Below, one piece after another: positions 41,621-49,346 of a stretch of DNA of 64,000 nt. Position 1 is the stretch's first letter. Each line of letters begins with the position of its first letter. The notes beneath the pieces are model-generated. The model had not been told where the DNA came from, searched no databases, and saw only the letters and a program-made list of their open reading frames with translations. The position numbers and the translations under genes were made by a program. The stretch covers positions 18,649 to 82,648 of the forward strand of contig QZIJ01000074.1 of the NCBI GenBank assembly GCA_003598975.1, given 5' to 3'. The stretch comes from Anaerolineaceae bacterium. GTDB lineage: Bacteria; Chloroflexota; Anaerolineae; Anaerolineales; Villigracilaceae.

Positions 41621-42703
41621 ATGAGCACATCCAACAATGTTAAGATCGGCCTCGTCATTTATGGTTCCCTCGACACCCTCAGCGGCGGATACCTTTATGA
41701 CCGCATGCTCGTGGACTATCTCCGCGCGCAGGGTGATACTGTCGAGATCATCAGTCTCCCCTGGCGGAATTACGCCGCGCACCTCATTGACAATTTTTGG
41801 TTTCGGCTTCCGCACGATTTGGACATCCTCATCCAGGACGAACTCAATCACCCATCACTGATTGCGGCCAACGTGGGGAAGCACCCTTATCCCGTCATTT
41901 CCCTTGTCCATCATTTGCGTTGCTCCGAGCTGAGACCAAAATGGCGAAACAATTTTTATCGCGTCATCGAAAAGAAATATCTGCAAAGTGTGGATGGGTT
42001 CATTTTCAATTCTGAAACCACGCGGGAAGTGGTTAATGGAATCGTGGATCACGGAAAACCATCCATCGTCGCCTATCCACCCACAGACAGATTCAGCGAT
42101 GTGATCTCAGAAAGCGAAATCATCGAACGCGCCAACCGCGAAGAATTTCGCATTCTCTTTCTCGGCAATATCATCGAGCGCAAAGGTCTACATACCCTCC
42201 TCGATGCTCTCTTCATCCTTCTTCCTTCATCATTCATCCTTGATGTTGTTGGTTCGCTCACCGCCGATTCAGTCTTCGTCAAAACCATGCGAGAAAAAGT
42301 TACCGTCCATGGGCTATCGTCCACCGTCCACTTTCACGACTCCCTCAACAACGAACCTCTCACGCAACTCCTCCGCCAAGCCCATGTTCTCTGCGTCCCC
42401 TCCTCCTACGAAGGCTTTGGCATCGTCTACCTCGAAGGGATGGGATTCGGCCTCCCCGCCATCGGGACAACGTCAGGCGCGGCGGGCGAAATCATCGAAG
42501 ACGGGGTGACGGGATTCCTCATCCAACCGAACGACGCGGCCGCCCTCGCATCGCGTCTCGCGGACCTCGCGCGGGATCGCGGCTTACTGACGCGTCTTTC
42601 CCTCGCCGCGCGGACCCGTTACCTCCGCCAGCCAAAATGGGAACAAACGGCAGGCCAAATTCGGGATTTTCTGCTGAAACAAATCGAGTCGTTCTCCGTA
42701 TAA
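41621..42703 (+). CDS. GT4-family glycosyltransferase
   Basis: 360 residues from ATG 41621. N-terminal Rossmann half (IGLVIYGSLDTLSGGYLYDR), C-terminal half with LFLGNIIERKGLHTLLDALF and the donor-binding motif VPSSYEGFGIVYLEGMGFGL (E-x7-E). Transfers a nucleotide-activated sugar. A short repeat (TTCATCCTTCTTCCTTCATC..., 42211-42244) is absorbed in frame at FILLPSSFIL. Neighbouring pterin synthase and BchC-like genes raise a pterin-glycoside pathway (see findings). Confidence 0.88.
   Translation: MSTSNNVKIGLVIYGSLDTLSGGYLYDRMLVDYLRAQGDTVEIISLPWRNYAAHLIDNFWFRLPHDLDILIQDELNHPSLIAANVGKHPYPVISLVHHLRCSELRPKWRNNFYRVIEKKYLQSVDGFIFNSETTREVVNGIVDHGKPSIVAYPPTDRFSDVISESEIIERANREEFRILFLGNIIERKGLHTLLDALFILLPSSFILDVVGSLTADSVFVKTMREKVTVHGLSSTVHFHDSLNNEPLTQLLRQAHVLCVPSSYEGFGIVYLEGMGFGLPAIGTTSGAAGEIIEDGVTGFLIQPNDAAALASRLADLARDRGLLTRLSLAARTRYLRQPKWEQTAGQIRDFLLKQIESFSV
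42211..42244. repeat. TTCATCC-type repeat inside a coding region
   Basis: CTTCATCCTTCTTCCTTCAT followed by CATTCATCCTTG, in frame in the glycosyltransferase gene. Confidence 0.65.
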
Positions 42704-42719
42704 TAAAAACGGAGCAAGC

Positions 42720-43307
42720 ATGATCCACACTCATCAAATCAACGGCCTGACGGTGCAGACAGGCGATGTCATCTGCACAATGAACGGCAAACCCGACATC
42801 CTTCCAGGCGAATTTTGGCGTCTGGTTGGACGCCTCGTCCCTGGGGATGTGGATCACGTCGCGATGTACCTCGGTCCTGAAGGTCGCTGCATCGAATCGG
42901 GCGCGAAGGGCGTAGTCACGTTTGAAGCGAAGGGCGGTCATTGGGTAGCCGAAAAGATGATGCGCAAGCGCGGCCATCTCGTGGACACGTTCTACGGTGT
43001 GGCCTATCCCCTCGTGGGGCGCGGACTGTCGTCCGAACTCGAGGAGCAGGTCCGCCAGGATGTGGCTACGTTTGCGCTGGCGCAAGTCGGCAAGCCGTAT
43101 AACCTGAACTTCCTCAACGCCAACACCGAGGACGCCTTCTATTGCAGTCAACTTATCTACCGCGCCTACCTGCGTTGTGGCATTGACCTGAACACAGGCC
43201 TCGCCATGGAAGGCCTGCCTGGGACGAATATGATCGTCTACCCGCAGGAAATTTGGAGCGGGTGTATCCATCGGATGGCGGAAGTACCAGTGAGTAGTAA
43301 CCAGTAA
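42720..43307 (+). CDS. YiiX/YebB-like permuted papain-fold hydrolase
   Basis: 195 residues. DHVAMYLGPEGRCIESG provides His and the acidic pair, and FYCSQLIYRAYLRC provides the nucleophilic Cys, as in YiiX/NlpC-like permuted enzymes. There is no signal peptide, so it is cytoplasmic or lipid-facing. Some relatives cleave amide bonds of lipids or peptides. The last residues (VPVSSNQ) come from a short repeat. GGAGCAAGC precedes the ATG. Confidence 0.8.
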   Translation: MIHTHQINGLTVQTGDVICTMNGKPDILPGEFWRLVGRLVPGDVDHVAMYLGPEGRCIESGAKGVVTFEAKGGHWVAEKMMRKRGHLVDTFYGVAYPLVGRGLSSELEEQVRQDVATFALAQVGKPYNLNFLNANTEDAFYCSQLIYRAYLRCGIDLNTGLAMEGLPGTNMIVYPQEIWSGCIHRMAEVPVSSNQ

Positions 43308-43318
43308 TCGGTGTTCAG
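43287..43318. repeat. CAGTGAG/CAGTAAT-type repeat at a gene end
   Basis: Encodes the C-terminus VPVSSNQ of the YiiX-like protein, then continues after the stop codon. Related repeats lie at 48548-48570 and 52091-52127. Confidence 0.6.
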
Positions 43319-43320
43319 AA

Positions 43321-43349
43321 AAAAACCGTCTCAGTTTGAGACGGTTTTT
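43321..43349 (+). terminator. Intrinsic terminator after YiiX-like gene
   Basis: AAAACCGTCTCA / TGAGACGGTTTT with GTT loop followed by TTCC; symmetric, so usable in both directions. A TATAAT (43364-43369) follows for the helicase gene. Confidence 0.85.
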
Positions 43350-43380
43350 TCCCATAACACAGGGTATAATCCCGTTCGCT

Positions 43381-43405
43381 AATTACCATTTACCAATTAC
43401 CATTT
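43381..43405. repeat. AATTACC-type repeat (reverse of GGTAATT)
   Basis: AATTACCATTTACCAATTAC then CATTT, upstream of the helicase gene; inverted member of the family at 36163. Confidence 0.7.
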
Positions 43406-43483
43406 CAGCAGTCTTTCGCTGTTTTCGTTTGAGGGAAATCTCAACTGTAAGGCAATGCTCGACTTCTGAAGAACAGGAACCTC

Positions 43484-44740
43484 GTGAACTTCGAACAATT
43501 CAATCTCGATTCCCGCTTAATGGTCGGAATCAAAAAGGCGGGCTACGAAACTGCCACGCCCATCCAGGAAGCGGCCATTCCCGCCGCCCTGCGCGGACGC
43601 GACATCATCGGCACCGCGCAGACGGGCACAGGCAAGACTGCCGCGTTCGTCCTCCCCATCCTCAATAAACTACTCAACGGATCACGCAATGTGGCGCGCG
43701 CCCTCATCGTCACGCCGACGCGCGAACTGGCTGACCAGATCCACGATGTGATCCGCGTCCTGTCAGCGGGGACAAAGTTGAGGAGCGCAACCATCTACGG
43801 CGGAGTCGGAGCCGCTCCCCAGGTCCAGGCGTTGCGCAACGGCGCAGAGATCCTCGTCGCCTGTCCGGGCCGCCTGCTCGACCTCATCGCGCAGGGTCAT
43901 GCGAAGATGGGTCAAATCGAAATCCTCGTCCTCGATGAAGGCGACCGCATGTTCGACATGGGCTTCCTGCCCGACGTGAAGCGCATCATCGCGGCCGTGC
44001 CGAAGCAGCGCCAGACGATGCTCTTCTCGGCCACCTTCCCGATGGAAGTGGAGCAACTCGCGGCGCAGTCGCTCATGCACCCGCAAAAAATCGCGATGGG
44101 ACTCAGCCGCCCCGCGTACACCGTGACGCACGCGCTCTACCCCGTGCCACAACATCTCAAATCCGCGCTGTTGATCGAACTACTCAAACACACCGACACC
44201 AACTCGGTGCTGGTCTTCACGCGCACACGCCGCCGCGCCGAAAAAGTGCAGAAGCAGATCAAAGCCGCGGGATTCAACGTCACCAGCCTGCACAGCGACC
44301 GCACGCAGGGTCAGCGCCAGGCCGCGCTCAAAGGTTTCAAGGAAGGCCGCCACGACATCATGGTCGCCACCGACATCGCCGCCCGCGGCCTCGACGTGGA
44401 AAATATTTCGCACGTTATCAACTACGACATGCCCGACACCGCCGACGCGTATATCCACCGCATTGGCCGCACGGGACGCGCGCAGAAAACAGGCGACGCT
44501 TTCACGCTCGTCACGAGCGACGATGAAGACCTGATCAAAAAACTGGAACGCATCATGGGCGCGCCGCTCCAGCGCGAGACCATCGAAGGATTCGACTACA
44601 CAGTCCCCGCGCCACCGCGGCCCGCTGGCGCGATTCGCGGCCGCGGCATCTCACGCGTCGAAGGTCGCCGCGAGCGTCCCGCGCCCACGCCAAAGAGTTA
44701 TGGGAAGAATCGACTCGGCCCTCGCCGCCCCAAACGTTGA
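43484..44740 (+). CDS. DEAD-box-family RNA helicase with DEGD motif II
   Basis: 418 residues; start is GTG at 43484, preceded by ACAGGAACCTC. Motifs: Q motif GYETATPIQ, I AQTGTGKT, Ia PTRELADQ, II DEGD (not DEAD), III SAT, V TDIAARGLDV, VI HRIGRTGR. The C-terminus (AIRGRGISRVEGRRERPAPT) is basic and Gly/Arg-rich, typical for RNA-binding tails of cold-adapted helicases. Probably acts in RNA folding or ribosome assembly. A motif II with Gly for Ala is unusual but may be functional. Confidence 0.92.
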   Translation: MNFEQFNLDSRLMVGIKKAGYETATPIQEAAIPAALRGRDIIGTAQTGTGKTAAFVLPILNKLLNGSRNVARALIVTPTRELADQIHDVIRVLSAGTKLRSATIYGGVGAAPQVQALRNGAEILVACPGRLLDLIAQGHAKMGQIEILVLDEGDRMFDMGFLPDVKRIIAAVPKQRQTMLFSATFPMEVEQLAAQSLMHPQKIAMGLSRPAYTVTHALYPVPQHLKSALLIELLKHTDTNSVLVFTRTRRRAEKVQKQIKAAGFNVTSLHSDRTQGQRQAALKGFKEGRHDIMVATDIAARGLDVENISHVINYDMPDTADAYIHRIGRTGRAQKTGDAFTLVTSDDEDLIKKLERIMGAPLQRETIEGFDYTVPAPPRPAGAIRGRGISRVEGRRERPAPTPKSYGKNRLGPRRPKR

Positions 44741-44746
44741 TATTTC

Positions 44747-44779
44747 AGAAGCCAGGTTTCTTCGAGAAACCTGGCTTCT
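44747..44779. terminator. AGAAGCCAGGTTTCT hairpin between helicase and EamA gene
   Basis: Perfect 14-base arms AGAAGCCAGGTTTC / GAAACCTGGCTTCT with TTCGA loop. No T-run, so possibly a structural repeat with a weak terminator role. The start of the EamA frame falls inside it. Confidence 0.55.
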
Positions 44780-44793
44780 GCATCAGAACAACC

Positions 44794-45669
44794 ATGAAAC
44801 GACTCACTGGCATCCTCCTCATCGCCATCTCCGCCGCTTCGTTTGGGACGCTGGCGATCTTCGGCAAATTCCTCTATGCTGACGGGCTGGACACCTTCAC
44901 CCTGCTCTTCCTACGTTTCGCCTTCGCCGCCTCGGTCATGACCTTCATTCTGATCCTGCGGCGCGAGCCTCTCCCCCGCGGACGCGTCCTCGCGCAACTC
45001 ATCGGCATGGGCGCGCTGGGCTACGCGGGACAATCGTTTTCCTATCTTTCCGCCATCAAATACGCCTCGGCTGGATTGGTCGCTCTGCTCCTCTATCTCT
45101 ACCCGATGTTCGTCTTCGTCCTCTCGGTCATCTTCCTCCGCGAAAAAGTGACCTGGCCAAAGGCCCTTGCATTGACCCTCGCCCTCACTGGCGCGGCGCT
45201 GACAGCCAATCCTGAGGGCGGGCAAATGCTTGGCGTTTTCTACGCAGTTTTGGCCGCGGCGATCTACTCGCTCTACATCATCGTTGGTGCGGGCGTGATG
45301 AAGCAAGTCTCGGCGATGCAATCCTCGCTGGTTATTTTTGCATCCGCGGCCGCGGTCTACGGGACGCTGACCCTCGTCAACGGCGCGCATTTTCCGCAAA
45401 GCAGTTCGGGCTGGTGGTCGCTGGCGGGGATTGTCATCGTGGCAACCGTCATCCCCGTCACCACCTTCCTCGCGGGGTTGGAGCGGATCGGCCCCACGAA
45501 CGCGTCATTGCTGTCCACGCTGGAACCGGTCGTCACCGTCCTGCTCGCGGCGTGGTTGTTCGCTGAACGGTTAGAGCCAATTACGCTAGTGGGCGGCGCG
45601 TTAATTTTGATCGCAGTAGTGATTTTGACGCGAAACGAAATGACACAGATACCACCTCCTGAAGTCTAG
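44794..45669 (+). CDS. EamA (DMT) family transporter
   Basis: 291 residues from ATG 44794 (MKRLTGILLIAISAASFGTL); the frame's earlier ATG lies in the hairpin. Ten membrane helices in two EamA repeats: first with FLRFAFAASVMTF and ALLLYLYPMFVFVLSVIFLRE, second with ATVIPVTTFLAGLERIGPTN and LLSTLEPVVTVLLAAWLFAE. Drug/metabolite exporter of unknown substrate. Confidence 0.9.
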   Translation: MKRLTGILLIAISAASFGTLAIFGKFLYADGLDTFTLLFLRFAFAASVMTFILILRREPLPRGRVLAQLIGMGALGYAGQSFSYLSAIKYASAGLVALLLYLYPMFVFVLSVIFLREKVTWPKALALTLALTGAALTANPEGGQMLGVFYAVLAAAIYSLYIIVGAGVMKQVSAMQSSLVIFASAAAVYGTLTLVNGAHFPQSSSGWWSLAGIVIVATVIPVTTFLAGLERIGPTNASLLSTLEPVVTVLLAAWLFAERLEPITLVGGALILIAVVILTRNEMTQIPPPEV

Positions 45670-45683
45670 CATTGTAGAATCAA

Positions 45684-45714
45684 AAGAGCCTGACGCTTTC
45701 GCATCAGGCTCTCT
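45684..45714. terminator. Bidirectional hairpin between EamA and cold-shock genes
   Basis: AGAGCCTGA / TCAGGCTCT, 9-bp stem with an inner loop CGCTTTCGCA. CTCTTT follows on the plus side and CTTTTG on the minus side. It separates two convergent genes. Confidence 0.8.
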
Positions 45715-45720
45715 CTTTGA

Positions 45721-45933
45721 CTACATCAGGACAGTGACGTTGGTCGCTTGCGGGCCTTTCGGGCCCTTCTCGACCAGGAACTCGACCTTCTGGCCTTCCT
45801 GCAGGTTACGGAAACCGTCACCCTGAATGGCGGAGAAGTGGACGAAGACGTCCGCTCCACCCTCGCGGGCGATGAAGCCGAAGCCCTTGTCGCCGTTGAA
45901 CCATTTCACTGTACCTAGAATTTTGTCAGACAT
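45721..45933 (-). CDS. CspA-type cold-shock protein
   Basis: 70 residues. [20 protein letters not shown] gives RNP1 (KGFGFI) and VFVHFSAI gives RNP2. Single-stranded nucleic acid chaperone. It has a long leader (about 129 bases) with a strong hairpin, a typical cold-shock arrangement. Confidence 0.95.
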   Translation of the reverse strand: MSDKILGTVKWFNGDKGFGFIAREGGADVFVHFSAIQGDGFRNLQEGQKVEFLVEKGPKGPQATNVTVLM

Positions 45934-45996
45934 TGTTTGCCTCCTATGGCAATTGGTGTTAGGTGTTCTGTTTGTTCCATCGGAGGAAAAACGAAA

Positions 45997-46022
45997 CGGC
46001 TCACAGAAATAACTGTGAGCCG
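45997..46022 (-). promoter_or_regulatory. Leader hairpin of the cold-shock gene
   Basis: CGGCTCACAG / CTGTGAGCCG, perfect 10-bp arms with a 6-base loop, then TTTCGTTTTTCC on the transcript side. It could terminate or thermally regulate transcription. Confidence 0.65.
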
Positions 46023-46068
46023 CTGTGTTCTTTTACCAACGTGAACTTACTGTTATCCTACGTTCAGA

Positions 46069-46097
46069 AGAATAACATACTAATCGGAGTGAGTCAA
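46069..46097 (-). promoter_or_regulatory. Promoter of the cold-shock gene
   Basis: -35 TTGACT (46092-46097) and -10 TATTCT (46069-46074), spaced by 17 bases. The start would lie near 46062, giving a leader of about 129 bases. Confidence 0.6.
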
Positions 46098-46145
46098 TCA
46101 AATTTAGTGACCAATATTCAGGCTGGCATTCCCCTGAATCCTTAA

Positions 46146-46154
46146 TGCTATAAT
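46146..46154 (+). promoter_or_regulatory. Extended -10 for the epimerase gene (near-leaderless)
   Basis: TGCTATAAT with the ATG only 9 bases after the -10. Transcription from the usual position would start within 2-3 bases of the ATG. Confidence 0.6.
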
Positions 46155-46163
46155 CCTCCCGCC

Positions 46164-47087
46164 ATGAATTTTCTCATCACTGGAGCCGCGGGATTCCTCG
46201 GCTCGACGCTTGCCAACCAACTCGCCCGCGAAGGACACCAAGTCCGCGGGCTGGACGATCTCTCCACAGGCGACCCTCAAGCCCTCGCGCCCGATGTCCA
46301 CTTCACGCGCGGGGACGTGAACGACCGTCCCAAATTGTGGACTCTACTCCAGGACGTGGATGTGGTCTATCACCTCGCCGCGCGCGTCTCGGTGCAGGAA
46401 TCGGTGCTGTACCCGCGTGACTACAACGCGGTCAACGTCGGCGGGACGGTCTCGCTGATGGAGGCCATCCGTGACGTGGGCGTCAAACGCGTCGTTCTCG
46501 CGTCCTCGGGGGCGGTGTACGGCGATTTGGGCGATCAGCCACTGACGGAGTCAGTCACGCCCAATCCGCGCTCGCCGTACGCGGTCTCCAAACTCGCGGC
46601 GGAATACTACGTCCGCACCATCGGTGGATTGTGGGGAATCGAAACCGTCAGCCTGAGAATCTTCAACGCCTACGGGCCTGGACAGCACCTACCTGCCTCG
46701 CATCCGCCCGTGGTGCCGCACTACCTGCGACAAGCCCAACGTGGCGGGACCTTGGTCGCGCACGGGGACGGCTCGCAGACCCGCGACTACGTCTACGTGG
46801 ACGATGTGGTCAGCGGAATGGTAGCCGCCGCGACTGCACCCAATGTCAACGGGCTGATGATCAATATCGGTTCGGGACATGAAACCAGCATCCGCGACCT
46901 GATTCGACTTGTGCTCGACGTGACCGTCAGCAAGGCCAACGTGGTCTACAACGCCCAGACCTCGGGCGGCGTCTCCCGCATGAGGGCGGATTTGAAACTC
47001 GCGCAGGAGAAACTCCGTTTCCAGCCTTCGATCAAGTTGGAGGATGGGTTGCGGTTGACGTTACAGAGAGATACAAGATTTAAATGA
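46164..47087 (+). CDS. NAD-dependent epimerase/dehydratase (UDP-glucose 4-epimerase-like)
   Basis: 307 residues. NFLITGAAGFLGSTLANQLA (GxxGxxG) binds NAD; YAVSKLAAEYYV is the YxxxK catalytic pair with preceding SSGAVYGD (Ser). Likely a nucleotide-sugar epimerase or dehydratase supplying cell-surface glycans. Very short or no leader. Confidence 0.88.
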   Translation: MNFLITGAAGFLGSTLANQLAREGHQVRGLDDLSTGDPQALAPDVHFTRGDVNDRPKLWTLLQDVDVVYHLAARVSVQESVLYPRDYNAVNVGGTVSLMEAIRDVGVKRVVLASSGAVYGDLGDQPLTESVTPNPRSPYAVSKLAAEYYVRTIGGLWGIETVSLRIFNAYGPGQHLPASHPPVVPHYLRQAQRGGTLVAHGDGSQTRDYVYVDDVVSGMVAAATAPNVNGLMINIGSGHETSIRDLIRLVLDVTVSKANVVYNAQTSGGVSRMRADLKLAQEKLRFQPSIKLEDGLRLTLQRDTRFK

Positions 47088-47091
47088 CTCA

Positions 47092-47163
47092 CCACAAAGG
47101 ACACGAAGTGCACAAAGTTTTCAATTGCTTTTCCTTCGTGACCTTTGTGTCCTTCGTGGTTAG
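47092..47163. repeat. CACAAAGGACACGAAG-type inverted repeat
   Basis: CCACAAAGGACACGAAG and CTTTGTGTCCTTCGTGG in opposite senses between epimerase and glycosylase genes. Confidence 0.65.
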
Positions 47164-47166
47164 AAA

Positions 47167-47742
47167 ATGATTCTCCCCCATAGATTCTACAACCGCCCCA
47201 CATTGACCGTTGCCCGCGAACTCATCGGCGCACGGCTGGTACGGATTTTGGACGGGGTCAAACTCGTCGGCATCATCACCGAGACGGAGGGATATATCGG
47301 CGAGTCGGATTTGGCCTGCCACGCCCGCGCGGGACGGACGCCGCGCACGCTGCCGATGTATGGCCCGCCTGGACGCGCGTACGTCTATTTCACGTACGGG
47401 CATCATTGGATGTTGAATGCGGTGACGGAGGAGGATGGTTTTCCTGCGGCGGTGTTGATTCGGGCGATCTGGCCCATCGAGGGTGCGGAAGTCATGTCCG
47501 CGCGGCGCGGGGGACGCGATACGTTCGGGCCGGGGAAACTCTGTCAGGCGCTGGGGATCGGCAAAGGAGAGAATAACGCCGATTTGACCGCGCCCGCCTC
47601 AGGTCTATGGATCGAGGCGGGGATGAACGTCCCCAATTCCGCCGTGACGATTAGCCCCCGTGTGGGTTTATATACTGTGCCAGAGCCATGGAAATCCAAG
47701 CCCTGGCGGTTTTTAGTCAAAGGATGGAAGATAGAACTATAA
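47167..47742 (+). CDS. 3-methyladenine DNA glycosylase (AAG/Mpg type)
   Basis: 191 residues, full-length. [17 protein letters not shown] near the start, [10 protein letters not shown] (catalytic Glu), [17 protein letters not shown] and [21 protein letters not shown] are the AAG signatures (shown split). Removes alkylated purines. Upstream gap is repeat-filled, so its promoter is unclear. Confidence 0.93.
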   Translation: MILPHRFYNRPTLTVARELIGARLVRILDGVKLVGIITETEGYIGESDLACHARAGRTPRTLPMYGPPGRAYVYFTYGHHWMLNAVTEEDGFPAAVLIRAIWPIEGAEVMSARRGGRDTFGPGKLCQALGIGKGENNADLTAPASGLWIEAGMNVPNSAVTISPRVGLYTVPEPWKSKPWRFLVKGWKIEL

Positions 47743-47752
47743 CGGAGGCAGT

Positions 47753-48547
47753 ATGGGTTTACTTGATGGCAAAAACGCTTTGATTTTTGGTCTGGCAAAT
47801 GACAAGTCGATTGCATGGGGAATCACGCAGGCGCTTCATCGTGAGGGCGCGCAGATCGGAATCAGTTACGCGGGCGAGACGCTGAAACGCCGCGTCGTGC
47901 CACTGGCCGAGCAGATCGGCTGTAAGTGGGTCGAGGAATGTGACGTGACGAAGGATGAGCACATCGCTGCCACCGCCGAGAAGGCCGCCGCACATTTCGG
48001 GAAGATCGATGTGCTAGTGCATTCGATCGCGTTCGCGGGCCGCGAGGAATTAACGGGACCGTACTACAACACGACCCGCGAGGGTTTCAAAAATGCGATG
48101 GACATCTCGGTCTTTTCGTTCGTAGCATTGACGAAGGCGTTTCAGCCGATTCTGAATCCTGGCGCGTCGCTGATGTGCATGACCTATTACGGCTCGGTGA
48201 AGGTCGCGCCGCATTACAATGTGATGGGCGTGGCCAAGGCCGCGCTCGAAGCGACGACGCGCTACCTGGCCTACGATCTTGGCCCGCAGAAAATTCGCGT
48301 CAATGCCATCTCGGCGGGACCGATCCGCACACTGGCCGCGGCGGGCGTGGGTGGATTCCGCGATATGTACAAACACTTCGCGGATATGTCGCCGATGCGC
48401 GAGAACATCACCATCGAAGACGTGGGCAACGCGGCGGTGTTCCTCGCGTCGGATTTGTCGGCGCGCATCACGGGCGATGTGTTGTATGTGGACTCGGGCT
48501 TCAACACCGTCGGCGTGCAGATGAATCCCGAAGCAAAGAGCGAATAG
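47753..48547 (+). CDS. fabI: Enoyl-ACP reductase FabI
   Basis: 264 residues. [20 protein letters not shown] is the FabI nucleotide site, and [19 protein letters not shown] gives the Y-x6-K pair. [12 protein letters not shown] is the C-terminal signature. Final reduction in fatty-acid elongation using NADH. GGAGGCAGT precedes the ATG. Eleven bases separate it from the DNA glycosylase, suggesting shared transcription. Confidence 0.95.
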   Translation: MGLLDGKNALIFGLANDKSIAWGITQALHREGAQIGISYAGETLKRRVVPLAEQIGCKWVEECDVTKDEHIAATAEKAAAHFGKIDVLVHSIAFAGREELTGPYYNTTREGFKNAMDISVFSFVALTKAFQPILNPGASLMCMTYYGSVKVAPHYNVMGVAKAALEATTRYLAYDLGPQKIRVNAISAGPIRTLAAAGVGGFRDMYKHFADMSPMRENITIEDVGNAAVFLASDLSARITGDVLYVDSGFNTVGVQMNPEAKSE

Positions 48548-48748
48548 TCATCAGTGATCAGTTTTCAGTTGGGGCGGACCTGCGTGTCCGCCCTGTTTTT
48601 GTTTCCGAAACAGGACGCGGAGAACGCGGATGAACGCGGACGAGCGCGGAGTTTATTTGATTTCTCCGCGTTTTCCGCGTCAATCCGTGCCCGTCCGCGT
48701 CCCAAATCCCTTCAGGGGGTAATCAAGTTTTAACGGTAAAATTACCCC
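48548..48748. repeat. Gap with CAGTGATCAG and CGCGGA repeats and a promoter
   Basis: 48548-48570 holds TCATCAGTGATCAGTTTTCAG; 48610-48705 holds CGCGGAGAACGCGGATGAAC-type units and their inverse, able to form a long hairpin. A -10 (TAAAAT, 48737-48742) lies 6 bases before the bactofilin ATG, so that transcript is probably leaderless. Confidence 0.65.
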
Positions 48749-49288
48749 ATGTTCAAACGTAACACAACGCCCACCGAATCATCCCAACCCATCCAGGCCG
48801 TTGAACGCATCACGTCTGTGCTTGGGTCAGGACTCATCTGGCACGGCTCCATCAATGGCGCGGGCGGCGTCCGCATCGAGGGCGCGTTCGAAGGCGAGAT
48901 CGCCCTGCGCGGCATGTTGGTTGTCGGCGAGACGGGACGCGTCACCTGCGAAAACATCCGCGCCAACGCGGTCATTGTGGCAGGCGCGGTGAAGGGCAAC
49001 ATCACCACCCAAAAATTGGAGATCCGTGCCAGCGGCCGCGTGTGGGGTGACGTGGTGACGACCGCCTTCGTGACCGAGGAAGGCGCCTTCCTACGCGGAC
49101 AGATCCGCATGGAGGAGCGCGTCGAACTGGAACTCGAAGCGGCTCCTGAATCCACACCTGGCGAGGCGGCCCAGGCCGAGTCCCTCGCGGCGACGGCTGT
49201 TGTCGTCCCCGCGGTGATGCCCTTGCCCAAAGCGGATTCATCCACGGGGACTTCCACAGTGGTTCGAAAGAGAAAGTCAACCTCGTAA
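48749..49288 (+). CDS. Bactofilin-family (DUF583) cytoskeletal protein
   Basis: 179 residues. The central beta-helix SVLGSGLIWHGSINGAGGVR, FEGEIALRGMLVVGETGRV, NAVIVAGAVKGNITTQ is the bactofilin core with the typical GxxxGxI repeats. The tails are polar and Ala/Pro-rich. Polymerises without nucleotides and organises envelope structures. Confidence 0.9.
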   Translation: MFKRNTTPTESSQPIQAVERITSVLGSGLIWHGSINGAGGVRIEGAFEGEIALRGMLVVGETGRVTCENIRANAVIVAGAVKGNITTQKLEIRASGRVWGDVVTTAFVTEEGAFLRGQIRMEERVELELEAAPESTPGEAAQAESLAATAVVVPAVMPLPKADSSTGTSTVVRKRKSTS

Positions 49289-49346
49289 GCCCTCACCCCC
49301 TGCCCCTTCGCGAAGGCCCCCAATGGGAGAGGGGAGTTTATGAATC

